A DNA stretch of 64,000 nt from Saussurea involucrata (lineage: Eukaryota > Streptophyta > Magnoliopsida > Asterales > Asteraceae): contig CM066321.1 in the NCBI GenBank assembly GCA_033807775.1, positions 233,980,350-234,044,349 of the forward strand. The letters are read 5' to 3'. The notes beneath the pieces are model-generated. The model did no database searches. It was not told where the DNA came from and saw only the letters and a list, made by a program, of their open reading frames with translations. Every line of letters begins with the position of its first letter. Position 1 is the stretch's first letter. The position numbers were made by a program, and so were the translations under genes. Shown one piece after another: positions 1-10,651 of this stretch.

Positions 1-1098
1 GTCACACCAGTAGATGAGATCTCTGAGCTGTTCGATTGGAGTGATTGGAAGCTCAGCGATCCGTTGAAAACATTTACGTCCGTCGTAGTCGAGAAAGAAT
101 ATTCCATAAGGATTACTGATGACTTTACCAGGGACGAAAAGTTCACATGGTGGCAAAGAAATGTCAAGGGCAGATAGATCAGGGTCAGGACCAAGCACTT
201 CAGCGCGAGATAAACCAATTCCAGTTTCATTTCGTATGACAGGACCTGAGTTTGAATCTTGACGTTTCTTCTTTGGAGAGGCCCTTTTTCTTTTCAGCTC
301 AAGATCAGGAAGAGGAGGAATGTCCACACAAGAAGATATCAAATCGATCTGTCTGTTTATCAGCTTTTCGAAATGATCCTTGTACTTAGATTGTGATTTT
401 TGGATAGCTAACCTCATCTCCAGCCATTCAGAGAGACCATACCTTTTTACAGTGTCAGCGCGAAAGGTTTCAGATTGGCCATCTTCTCTGAAAAGTTTGA
501 TGTCAACAATAAGTACTCCGATAGAGGTTCTTCCAGAGATGAATACCTTGTTGATCTTCACTGGACGATATCTGAAGTGTATTTTCTCTTTATACCATAT
601 CAGGGTGGTCTGAGAAACTTCAGTTTTCTTTTCCACGGTCTTCTGGGCTTTTTCCCAAAGCTTTCGTTGGACTTGAATGGGAACACGTTTCAGCTTGGGG
701 TCTTTGACAGATTCTTGAGTAAGCTTGATGGCGTATTCTCTGTCTTTTTCTTCAGCTTCCTTTCTTTCAGCGATGAGGCGTTCAGCTCTGAGGTGTTCCT
801 TGTATTCAGCTTTTGAAATTCTGAAATTTGGAGGAACTGAAGGCAGTTGATCACGCCTTAGAATGATTCGCTGATCCTTGAATCGCTTTATTATTTCCTC
901 TCTTTTCTTCTGTTCTTCTTCTCTTAGCTTTTGAGGAGCTAAGGAAGGTCTGTGTCTGTGTGAGAGAGTCTGTTCTTCAGGTTCATCAGTCTCAGAGATC
1001 AAATCCAAGACTGGGATTATTTCTTCAGCGGCAGCTGGTATTATTGGTGAAGTCGCAGTTGTGGAGCCTTCAGTGATATCCTCAAACAGGGGAGAGGG
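1..1098 (-). CDS. Extra 3' gene of element A, exon 2 (partial, runs off window)
   Basis: The segment equals 51932-53080 of element D. I read the frame without stops over the upstream part (about 800-1098) and through the segment around 370-490; the end is outside the window. It encodes a charged helical stretch rich in Glu, Arg and Lys, a basic proline-rich stretch, then a GIFFLDYDRRK-type region. Positions ~372-479 hold 36 in-frame codons absent from element D, including a WLEMRLAI stretch resembling the YDFQLAI motif of elements B, C and E. The start at 1098 follows from a predicted splice acceptor ending CTAG; there is no good ATG at the head of the exon. The function is unknown. No transmembrane segment is visible. 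Confidence 0.6.
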
Positions 1099-1238
1099 CT
1101 AGCTGAAACACAGCGATCTTACAAGTAAGAACTTGGGTAGAATCAGATAGAGAGAAAAATGTTCAAGTGTATAGGCTTGGGTAGAGGAACTGATAGTGTA
1201 TGATAGAGGAGGGATGGAGTAAGAGATGTTTAGTGTAC
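1099..1238 (-). other. Predicted phase-0 intron in extra gene (140 bp)
   Basis: Exon 1 ends with codon CAG and is followed at once by GTACAC, a standard donor (CAG/GTA). Without splicing the frame stops after two more codons. On the minus strand a TTTCAG and then CTAG lie 140 bp downstream. Joining at CTAG restores the frame exactly (next codons CCC TCT CCC). Element D has the same donor and acceptor at 53081-53238 and the same phase. The intron is an inference from sequence only. Confidence 0.5.
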
Positions 1239-3932
1239 CTGACAAACCGGCTTATCAAGCAAGATCGTCAGATTGTCATTTTCAGCTACGCTTTTGCCTT
1301 TGCCTTTCTCAGCTCCAGAGGCTGAGGGCTTTGTCTTTGTCCGCTCCCCTGAAGGTTCATTTATCGAGATTCCCTTAAGAGCTTTAATCTTTGGAGCAGG
1401 TTTGACAATAAAGAAGTCATCGTCATCTTCGTCATCATCATCATCATTCTTTGGAGAAGAAGATGGTTCATTATCAGGGATGTCGACGGCTTCATCATCT
1501 TCTGCTTCGGATTCTTCAGCGTCTTCTTCGAGTTGCTCCCCCTCATATACAGAGGCGAGCTTCTCGGTTCCCTCAGGGTGTTCATCTCCTTGAGGTCCAG
1601 CGGCTGCTTCAGCTTCAATAGTCTTCTCACCCTCTTCAGTGAAGGTGAGGTCTTCGTTCTTCTCTCCCCTGATAGATTCATCATGGGAAAGGTCTTCAGC
1701 GCTCTTGGAAGGATTTTCAGCGCTCTTCTCCCCCTCTTTTTCATGATGACTGGGGGAGGAATGGGTAGATTCAGCAGCGTTGGTAGGTTCTCGGTCTTTT
1801 TGGCCAGAGAGACCTACACAAACTTCAATCTTTGCTAATCTGTCTTCAAGGCCAGAAATAGCAGGATTGATCTTTTCCAGCTCTTTGCGATCCGCCGCTG
1901 TGAAGTTTTCAGTTTCAGGGACGGGGTTAGGGGCAGGAGCATTTGCCTTGTGCACCAGCTGTTCGATCATAGTCTTCATCGAACCAACGTCAGTCTTTAC
2001 AGAGCTTAAGTCAGTCGTCAGAGTGTTGACATTTGTCTTCACAGCAGACATATCTCCCTCTAGTGTTCCAACCGATGTCTTCAGCGTTGTAAATTCGCTG
2101 GACATGGACGAAACTGAGCTTTTGAGAGAGGTGTAGTATGTGTAGATATCAGCGAGCACCTTGGCGAAGTCGCTGAGAGTCTTGTCAAGCTGCTTCATGT
2201 CATCTGTGGAAGCCTTCTTCTCTACCACCGTTGTCAGCTTTTGAAGATTCTCTCCAGCGTTTGTTACAGCTGAAGAGTTGTTGGAGAGAGTGGTAGTGAG
2301 ACCTGTCAGCTTTGTTTCCACGGATTTCAGAGAGGCGTTGATGTCTCCCAAGTTAGGACCTATAACAGATAAGAACTTGTGAACAAAGGAAAGCTCAGAA
2401 TTTTGGGGTTTAGTCACAGTGTTTATGGGTTGTTGATTACCTGTAGGAGGATTGGTGAACTCATCAAAGTCATGGGTGCCTGAGTAAAGTTCCATGTCGT
2501 CTTCGAACGTGCCCAAGGATTGTCCTGCAGGTCCTGTCTTCATCATTTCTGGATTATCAGCTTTAGCTTCCGTAGAAATGATGGCATCTCCAGTGATAAC
2601 TAGAGGAGAGACCAAATGAGTGGAGGGAGAAGCGAAGGATATGATTGGAGGTTGGGTTCTGAGTTCAGCGTTGGAATCGCTGAGAATCACTTCATCAGTC
2701 TTTTGAGAGACTGAGGGAGGTTGGGAAGTTTCCAAGTCTGTAATCTCAACGTTTGGAGACGCTGAGATTGGGATTGAAGGGATGGCTTGTTCAGGTGTGG
2801 CAGAGCGTACCACTGAACGTTCCTTCAGCTCTGCAGAAAGAGCTGAGGAGTCTTCAGCATGAGATTGCTGGGGTTGCTCCTTTGTTTTCTTGATCCTTTT
2901 AGAATCAAGTGGGGTGTGAGAGTGTTTCCTTTTAAGAGGAATAGAAGTAGCAGCTGGGGTATCAGCGGTGGGTCTGTCCGCTGAAGGAGCTGCAGAAGTA
3001 GAAGAAGTATGAGGGTTAAGAAGAGTTAAGAGGGTAGAAAGACGTACCTCATTTACAGTTGGTTTAAAGTCGAGTATCTTTGGACCGACCTGAGAAAGTT
3101 TCAGGTCACCATCAGTTGGGTAGGTTTCCTTCAGGCCACATTGGAAGATGGCGCTGATGAAACTTGGGTAGGGAACCCATGGAGGTCTGTCAGCGACGGT
3201 GTCCACTCGTAGAACCAGGTCATCATAGATGATCGATGCCCAGTCTATGTTGAGACCTTTCAGCAGTGCATAACCCATTGCTTGCTGAGGTTTAGCGGCT
3301 TGGTCGGAGGAGCCACTCTTTGCAGTCATGCAGCTTATTAGATGAGCGAAGATGAAATTCATCTCGCTGGGCATTTTCGATTTTTTGATGATCGTCAGCT
3401 TCTTCTCGGGCTTCATGTCTCTGCCTATTTCCCATACATAGCCCATTGCATCGAAGAATGCAATGATGGCTTCCCTGTCTGAGTTTTTCTTGGGGTCAGG
3501 GAGGGGAACAAAAGGTTTTTCCTTGGTGGCGATGGGAAGGCTGAGAGCTTTGCGAATAATGGCTGGGGTGATCTTTATGGTGCCATATTCGATATCGCAG
3601 AGGATGCAATCTATTATTTTGGAGGGGTCTTTGACTGAAGGTAATTGAGTGTGTCTCGCTGAGTACCAGAATTGTGAGAGCAAAAGCTGATGTGCAGGAG
3701 GTGTTATGGTCAGGGCTGTGGAGATGCAGCAATTCTTCAGAAATTTAACAGCATCATCTAGATGTGTGACTTGCTTTCGAGGAGGAAACTCGAGAAGCGC
3801 AGAGAGGTTGTTCACCTTAGTCCAATCCAGTTTGTCAAGTTCAAACTTGACTTGTGGAGCCTTGAGGATTTCCACTTCCTCAGAGTCAGCGGAGATGTTC
3901 TCAGCGTTAGCAGGAATGTCAGACGAGGCCAT
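1239..3932 (-). CDS. Extra 3' gene of element A, exon 1 (putative plant transposon/env-like protein)
   Basis: This is an open frame from an ATG (MASSDIP...) to the predicted splice donor, about 898 codons. Residues ~30-300 form a folded-looking domain (FWYS.RHTQLPS, IDCIL, MNFIFAHLISCMTAKSGSSDQ, NIDWASIIYDDLV) like the domain often called 'putative plant transposon protein'. A Ser/Pro/Thr-rich linker follows. Residues ~550-660 look coiled-coil, with repeated T-x-VGSMKT and LTTDLSSVKTDV heptads. An acidic tail near residues 800-840 is coded partly by a GAT-type microsatellite. In SIRE elements this place is called env-like, but I see no signal peptide, transmembrane helix or cleavage site. It may instead be a nucleic-acid or gag-associated protein. 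The homologue in D has one nonsense codon. Confidence 0.8.
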
Positions 3933-3936
3933 TTCT

Positions 3937-4330
3937 CTGTATTAACAGTTCAGCCAAAGATGTTAACAAATAAGAATGATCTTAATGTGGAAAGAATTTC
4001 CAATAAGATGTTTCGAATTTTATCCATTTCATTCAGACACAAATGTCTTAATGAAGATTAGGGTTTTTCTTGATTTTGAAACGAAATGTAAAACCCATGT
4101 TCTTGTTTTCCAGTTTTCTATGAAGAAATAGATTTTGGAAACGAATGAAGAACAAGTTTAAGATTTTGCATTTAAACTTGAAGAACAACCATGAAATGGT
4201 TGTGTTCATAAAACCATGAAAGAAAATGATTTTATTTTTAAGAAGTTCTTTTGTTTTGATCTTGTTAAAAACAAAGAGTAGATCACAAACAAGTTATTTT
4301 GCATTAGGTAATAAATAAGAACATATTAAC
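3937..4330 (-). other. Predicted 5'UTR intron of the extra gene (394 bp)
   Basis: On the minus strand CTTCAAG/GTTAAT (donor) is followed 394 bp later by TTAATACAG/AG (acceptor), four bases before the ATG at 3932. The span is T-rich in the sense direction and has no open frame. Element D keeps both sites (55877-56255). Placing an intron just before the start codon is typical of plant genes. Prediction only. Confidence 0.45.
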
Positions 4331-4424
4331 CTTGAAGTTTGATGAAGAAAATGATGAACAGTTCTTGAAGTTTGAAAGCACAAATGCAACAGTGAATTCT
4401 TTCTTGCGGAGGAAGATTGATCGC

Positions 4425-4611
4425 GTAAAAGAAAAATATAAACAAAGAGTTTGTTTATATAGAGATTTTAGAAAGAGAAAATCTTGAGCGGGAAAAGATT
4501 TTCATCATGACACGGACACGTATTTGCATTTGATTGGAAGTATGAACGAGACGTGCAAACGTGTGTCAGGAAGAGAAAACGTGCCGGGGTTTATCCGTTG
4601 CAATGACGTCA
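4425..4611 (-). promoter_or_regulatory. Candidate internal promoter of the extra gene
   Basis: On the minus strand TATATAAA lies at 4454-4461, about 520 bp before the ATG and ~125 bp before the predicted 5'UTR intron. Upstream are CACGTA at 4516-4521 (a full CACGTG G-box in element D) and a palindromic TGACGTCA at 4604-4611, the core bound by bZIP TGA/CRE-type factors. Spacing and elements are kept in D (56381-56537). This suggests that the extra gene is transcribed from its own start rather than from the LTR. Confidence 0.45.
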
Positions 4612-4914
4612 CAACTGTGCTTTCATATTCTTGGTTGTCTCTGAGGTTTAGAAAAACTCAGAGATACTTTTGAAAACATGAAGTACTGAATGAAAATATT
4701 CAGTAAAGGTTTTAAGAAATTTCAAAAATATCGTTGTTAAGGAAGAGATATTCAGCGATGCATTTTGTTTTGAAATCTTGCATTTTCATGCGATTGTCAG
4801 AGAGAGAACATACCTTGATATCAGTGAATCAAGTTTATTCAGAGAGAAGATGATAGAATGGGTTATACAAGTTGATTTTATCCTTTCGCTGATTAATGTG
4901 AACCGCTGAAGATT
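4612..4914. other. Non-coding spacer between pol and extra gene, element A
   Basis: AT-rich, with no open frame of note. It joins the RNase H stop (4915) to the candidate promoter and is closely matched in element D (56538-56846). I see no further structure. Confidence 0.5.
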
Positions 4915-7900
4915 TTATCCTTCAAAGTTCAGCATTCCAAGCTCGCTGATGAGAAAGTTGAATCTTGTCTCATCAAGAGGTTTGGTAAATAAGTCAGCTA
5001 ACTGATAATCAGTTGGGATAAAATGAAGTTCTATATCACCATTCATCACATGATCTCTGATAAAATGATATCTGATTTCTATATGTTTGGTCTTTGAATG
5101 TAGTACTGGATTGTTTGCTATAGCGATGGCACTTGTGCTGTCGCAATAGATTGGAATTTTAGAGAGCTGAAGATCATAGTCTAGTAGCTGATTTCTCATC
5201 CACAAGACCTGAGAGTAGCATCTTCCAGCGGCTACATATTCAGCTTCAGCTGTGGAAGTGGACACTGAATTTTGCTTTTTACTTGTCCAACTTACCAGAT
5301 TTCCACCCAGGAGCTGACATCCTCCTGTGGTGCTTTTCCTATCCATTTTGCAACCTGCAAAATCACTATCTGAATATGCAGTTAGATCGAATCCTGAATC
5401 TTAGGGATACCAAAGACCTAGATTCGCTGTACCCTTAAGATATCGAAAGATTCGCTTTACAGCTTTCATATGAGATATCTTAGGTTCATCTTGATATCTT
5501 GCACACAAGCATGTTGCAAACATAATATCGGGTCGGCTAGCTGTAAGATACAATAGTGAGCCGATCATCCCACGGTACAGCGTGACATTGACAGGAACAG
5601 CCTTTGTGTCCTTATCAAGTGTCAGTGGTGGTGCCATAGGGGTTTTCATAGCTGAACTTTCAGTTAAGTCGAATTTCTTCAGCATATCTTTAACATACTT
5701 TCCCTGATTAATGAAAGTTCCTTTCTCAGTTTGCTTAATCTGAAGACCAAGGAAATATGTTAGTTCACCCATCATGCTCATTTTATACTCATCTTTCATT
5801 CTATCAGCGAAACGAGTACAAAGCTCAGGGTTAGTAGAACCAAATATAATGTCATCAACATATATTTGAACTAGAATGATATGACCTTTCACTTTTCTAA
5901 AAAATAGCGTTTTGTCAATCTTACCTCGCTCAAATTTTTCAATATGGAGATAAGTGGAAAGAGTGTCATACCATGCACGTGGAGCTTGCTTCAAGCCATA
6001 AAGTGCCTTATCCAGTTTATAAACATAATATGGACGCTTAGGATCTGAGAATCCTGGAGGTTGTTCTACATACACTTCTTCATTCAGCTTTCCATTTAGA
6101 AACGCTGACTTAACATCCATCTGATGTACTTTGAAGTTTTTGTGTACATCATATGCTAAGAATAGACGAATAGATTCAAGTCTTGCTACTGGAGCAAATG
6201 TTTCGTCGTAATCTATACCTTCCTCTTGTCTGTATCCCTGAGCAACAAGTCGAGCTTTGTTGCGGGATACAGTACCATGTTCGTCCAACTTGTTTCGATA
6301 GACCCATTTAGTGCCTATTACTGTTTTATCAGTTGGTCTCCGAACAAGTTTCCAAACTTTGTTTCTTTCAAATTCAGTCAGCTGTTCTTGCATGGCGCTG
6401 ACCCAGTTTGGATCTTTGAGGGCATCATCTACTTTCTTTGGTTCAGTTAGTGAAATAAAATTTACAAATAAACAAATATTACCTGCACTTCGTCGAGTCT
6501 GAATCCCAGCGTTTGGATCACCAAGAATTTGATCAATTGGGTGATTTATAGTCCATCGCTGAGCCGGAGCGTGAGACGCTGACTCAACTTGAACTTGAGG
6601 AGCTGAAGATGAAGCTTCAGCGACGTCGGGAGTATCAGCCAAGAGAGGAATTGATGCAGTTGTCATTATATTCACGGATTGTTGAGAAGTAGATGGAATG
6701 TTTGAGACATTTGGATCAACTGCAGGTATAGTGTTTATAGGAACAGCTGAGACCCATGATGTTTCAGCTTCACTATTCTGCATGTTTGGAATGATAGTGG
6801 GACTATCATCTTCTACTGGATGAGCATGAGGAGTGGGAAAATCTTCTGAATCACCAAGATGAGAAAACATCCATTGATTCAGTTCTTCTGTATCAGCGTT
6901 CGGTTTAGAGTTCGCTGAACGGGATTCGTCAAACGTGACGTGAATAGTTTCTTCTACAGTTTGTCTTCTTCGGTTGAAGACTCTGAAGGCTTTGGAAACT
7001 GAGGAGTATCCAAGAAAGATTCCATCATCAGCCTTAGGATCGAACTTTCCAAGAGCATCTCTATTGTTCAGTATGAAACACTGACATCCAAAGATGTGAA
7101 GAAAGCTGATTGAGGGCTTTCTCCCATGAAAAAGTTCATAGGCTGTTTTATTGAATCTTTTGACTATCAGCGACCTGTTTTGCGTAAAACAAACAGTATT
7201 GACAGCTTCTGCCCAAAACTGAGTAGGCAGGTGAGAATCGCTGAGCATTGAACGTGCAGCTTCAATAATTGTTCTATTTCTTCTTTCAGCGACTCCATTT
7301 TGTTGCGGTGTTCTCACTGAAGAAAAGTTGTGAGAAATACCCTTACTATCAAAGAAGGAATCAAGAGAACTGTTTTTGAATTCAGTTCCATGATCACTCC
7401 TTATTGAGCGAACGGTCAGATTGTTCAGGGTTTCCATCTTCCGAACAAAGGTGATGAGTTCTTCAGGGGTGTCACTCTTAGAACGGAGAAACATTACCCA
7501 AGTGAAGGGAGAGAATTCAGCAACTATGACCAGCGTATATTTCTTTCCAGCGATGGATTGTTTGTTAACTGGGCCAAACAAATCCATATGGAGTAGTTGT
7601 AGAGGAGATGACACTGAAGAAACTTGTTTTGACTTAAAGCTTGCTTTGGTCTGCTTCCCTTTTTCACACGCTGAACATAACGACTCTTTGGCGTATGAAT
7701 GCTGAGGTAGACCAGTGACTAACTCTCTTGAAGAAAGAGTATTCAGTGTCTTGAAATTTAAATGAGAGAGCCTCTTATGCCATAGTCAGTTGACATCAGA
7801 AGACCAGTGCTTCCCTTTTCCAAACGATAACCGCTGAGAGCTATCTTCTCCTTTTTGTCAGTGACAAAGCATGATTCCTTAGTAAAGATTACTTTGTTAT

Positions 7901-8144
7901 CCATGTCGCAAAGCTGACTGATGCTTAGAAGATTATGCTTCAGCCCTTCAACATATGCGAATCTTCTGAAGGAGGTTGTACCATTTGAAAGTACACCATA
8001 CCCTCGGGTATGTCCTTTTCCATTTCCACCGAAAGTCACAGAGGGACCTTTCTCTTCCTTGTATTCAGCGAGCAGGCTTTTCTTACCAGTCATGTGTCTA
8101 GAGCATCCGCTATCGAGATACCAGATACCCTTCTTAACCTGCAA
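4915..8144 (-). pseudogene. pol: Copia pol of element A (protease, integrase, RT, RNase H), two lesions
   Basis: Protease begins near 8144 with WYLDSGCSRHMTG (Asp active-site motif). Then follow a gag-pre-integrase zinc region (HKRLSHLNFK...CSACEKGK), the integrase core (HMDLFGP, SDHGTEF, NGVAERRNR), and reverse transcriptase (GIDYDETFAPVAR, QMDVKSAFLNG, YGLKQAPRAWY, YVDDIIFGS near 5850). RNase H follows (YSDSDFAG, STAEAEYVAA, YCDSTSA). Two breaks are visible: an in-frame TAA at 5401-5403 between RT and RNase H where D has Lys, and a frameshift near 7780 where ~50 bp present in D are missing, just before the pre-integrase region. Pol lies in the same frame as gag, separated by a single TAA. 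Length matches a normal Copia pol. Confidence 0.92.
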
Positions 8145-8156
8145 TACAAAGGAAGA

Positions 8157-10571
8157 TTAGTTTTTCTTGGGTACCCACTTAACCATGTATACACGTTTGT
8201 CAGTGGAAGTAGTTGGAATGGAAGGTTCAGCAGTCTTCGCAGCATTTGAAGATTCAGCTTTGTCTTTCTTCACTTTGGTTAATTTCTTAACCTCAGTGGT
8301 AGAATTCACCTTGACCTGATTTGCACCAGGGTTGGTCTTCTTTGCCTTGGGGGCAATCTTCACCTTAGCTATCTTTTCAGCTTTGGTGGTTGTGGGGCAC
8401 TTACTAGCAATATGATCAGTGAGTCCACAGTGATAACATTTCCTATAGCTAAAAGTAGTTCTAGGACCATTTGTATGCTGAGTTTTTAATTTAGAATTAG
8501 AAGTACCAGCACCAAGTAAGCTATTTGCTTTAGAAATGGGACGAACATTTAGTTCTTCAGATTTCTTAACAAGGACATCCACTCTGAGACTAGGAGTAGA
8601 TCGCTGAATAGATTCAGAGATCATCTTCCTTGATCCAGAGGGATGGGTCACTGAAACTTTAGAAGCATTCAGCTTAGGTACTAAAGTACCCTTCTGAGGA
8701 TTTTGATAAATAACAATTCCTTTACCTTTGTCTTTAAAGACAGAGGTAGGTTTTGAATAAACCATTTTCTCCTTGCCTTTTGAGGAGGTAGGAGTTTCCT
8801 CAGGGATAGGTGTAATGGACGAGGAGCACTGAGAAGATGAAGTATCAGCGACTGAGGATACGAACGTTCCAAATTTAAGCATTGAACGCTCAGTGGTTGG
8901 TTTTGAAGTTTCATATTTGTAACCCAAACCACGTTTATCACTCAGTGGAATTTGAGACTTTATTATCTCAGTGATCTTTGTTGAAGAATTACCCCATCCT
9001 TCAACAGTAGCTTTTTCAGCCTTTAATGCAACGATAGCTTCTGCTCGTTCGATTTTGACTAGCTGATTTAAATATACTTGATCTTTAAAATCTTCTTCAA
9101 TTTTAGAAAGCTTTTCTATTTGAAGGTGGCAGTTTTTAAGCTTTTCAGCGAGATCAAGGTTTTGGTTTTCAACCACAGTTTTGCCGTTCATGGCTTTGTA
9201 TAAACTTCTAGTCAGGAGATCGATCTTACGGAGACTATCAGCTTCATCAATATTTGCAATATTGGTAAAGAAAGAAGGTGATACCTGAATAGCAGATGTT
9301 GAAGTGGAGGGAATGTCTGAACTTTCTTCCTCTTCTTCAATCTTGGCCATGAGACATTGATTTGCTTCATCATCTTCAGAGTCAGATGATGATGCTTCTT
9401 CATCCGAAGCAGCCCAATCATAGTCAGCCATCAGGCCTTTGCCTTTCTTCTTAAAGCTTTTCAGCTTCGCATATTTTTCTTTCAGCTTTGAGTATTTGTC
9501 ATCTTTATTCCTTGGAACAAAGGATTTCTTTGTAAAAACTGAGGGTCTAGAAACTTTCTTAGACCTGCACTCGTTAGCAAAATGTCCTATTTTTTCGCAG
9601 TTAAAACAAGTAGCAGTAGCCTTATCAACAAAAACTGATGATTTAGGCTTGTCAGTTATGGAAAGAGGTTTGTTCTTTCTAAACACTTTCTTCTTGGCAA
9701 ATCTCCTGAACTTCTTAGTTAGGAGAGCCAAAGATTCATCATCTGAAAAATCAGAATCTGATGAACTTTCAGAGTTACTTTCTAACTCAGTGATAGTGAC
9801 CGAGGGTCGCTGAGTAGAAGGTTCCTCTGAGATTAAAGCAACAGGGGTGCTTTTGGAATCTTTTACAAGATTCTTCTTAAGATGGCTTGATTGCTCATGA
9901 TTCAGCAACGTGCCATATAAGGTAGCAAGGGTCATTGATTTTAGATCCTTTGACAGCTTGAGACACATAGAATAATTGTCCCAGCTTTCAGGTAAACATT
10001 CTAGAAACTTTGTCAGCACCTCAAAGTTAGAATATTCCTTACCAACAGTTTTCAGATCTATAATTAAACAATTAAAACGTTGGTGAACTTCAGAGAGAGT
10101 TTCATTCTTACCAGAAAAGAAGCTTTCGTATTGTCTTACCAGGTTGATCTTTCTTGAGTCCTGGACTTCAGACGTTCCTTCATACTGAACACATATTGTG
10201 TCCCACATGGCTTTTGATGTTTTCAGATTCATGACGGAATGGTAGACTTCGTCAGGAAGGGCCATGGATAGTATGGATCTGGCTTTTGTATCTATAGCCA
10301 CTTTCTTCTTATCTTCGTCGGTCCACATGTGTATTTCCTTAGGAATCAGCCTTTCTGGAATAGCAGGTCTATTTGCAGTGGCTGGAACTGAAGGATCAAT
10401 TGTTACAGGGATGTATGGGCCGTTTTCAAGATAGTAAGGCATAGTAGGGCCTACACCTTCTAAGAAGAGTGTCATCCTATTTTTCCATAAGTTGAAGTTG
10501 TCTCTGGAAAATCTAGGGGGTTTTGCAAGAGAACCATTGTCTATATAATTTGTGTTTGTGTTGGTGGCCAT
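8157..10571 (-). CDS. gag: Gag polyprotein of element A, intact (804 aa)
   Basis: Encodes the capsid/nucleocapsid protein that packages element RNA in cytoplasmic particles. It starts at an ATG 66 bp inside the primer site. Residues ~1-250 match the Copia gag (UBN2-like) family: KPPRFSRDNFNLWKNRM, MWDTICVQYEGTSEV and YESFFSGKNETLSEVHQRFN. The first CCHC knuckle, CFNCEKIGHFANEC, is near residues 320-333. Acidic and coiled stretches follow, and an unusual distant second knuckle, CYHCGLTDHIASKC, lies near 710-723. The protein ends WVPKKN and then TAA. Being open over 804 codons, it suggests recent activity. The copy in D is the same protein broken in several places. Confidence 0.93.
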   Translation of the reverse strand: MATNTNTNYIDNGSLAKPPRFSRDNFNLWKNRMTLFLEGVGPTMPYYLENGPYIPVTIDPSVPATANRPAIPERLIPKEIHMWTDEDKKKVAIDTKARSILSMALPDEVYHSVMNLKTSKAMWDTICVQYEGTSEVQDSRKINLVRQYESFFSGKNETLSEVHQRFNCLIIDLKTVGKEYSNFEVLTKFLECLPESWDNYSMCLKLSKDLKSMTLATLYGTLLNHEQSSHLKKNLVKDSKSTPVALISEEPSTQRPSVTITELESNSESSSDSDFSDDESLALLTKKFRRFAKKKVFRKNKPLSITDKPKSSVFVDKATATCFNCEKIGHFANECRSKKVSRPSVFTKKSFVPRNKDDKYSKLKEKYAKLKSFKKKGKGLMADYDWAASDEEASSSDSEDDEANQCLMAKIEEEEESSDIPSTSTSAIQVSPSFFTNIANIDEADSLRKIDLLTRSLYKAMNGKTVVENQNLDLAEKLKNCHLQIEKLSKIEEDFKDQVYLNQLVKIERAEAIVALKAEKATVEGWGNSSTKITEIIKSQIPLSDKRGLGYKYETSKPTTERSMLKFGTFVSSVADTSSSQCSSSITPIPEETPTSSKGKEKMVYSKPTSVFKDKGKGIVIYQNPQKGTLVPKLNASKVSVTHPSGSRKMISESIQRSTPSLRVDVLVKKSEELNVRPISKANSLLGAGTSNSKLKTQHTNGPRTTFSYRKCYHCGLTDHIASKCPTTTKAEKIAKVKIAPKAKKTNPGANQVKVNSTTEVKKLTKVKKDKAESSNAAKTAEPSIPTTSTDKRVYMVKWVPKKN

Positions 10572-10637
10572 TTTCAGATAATAGCAAGGAAGAGAAATAT
10601 CTTAGATTAGATCTTGTTTATGAGATTAAACAAATCT

Positions 10638-10649
10638 GCTCTGATACCA
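10638..10649 (-). other. Primer binding site, initiator tRNA-Met type (element A)
   Basis: TGGTATCAGAGC on the minus strand, two bases inside the LTR end. It matches the primer site used by most plant Copia elements. Confidence 0.9.
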
Positions 10650-10651
10650 CT

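Noticed and set aside
1239..3932. Envelope protein in the extra gene
   Set aside because: SIRE-type extra genes are called env-like, but I see no signal peptide, transmembrane helix or cleavage site in A, B, D or E.
6226..6502. Plus-strand frames inside pol, gag and extra genes of A, B and D
   Set aside because: They are opposite-strand shadows of well-supported minus-strand genes.
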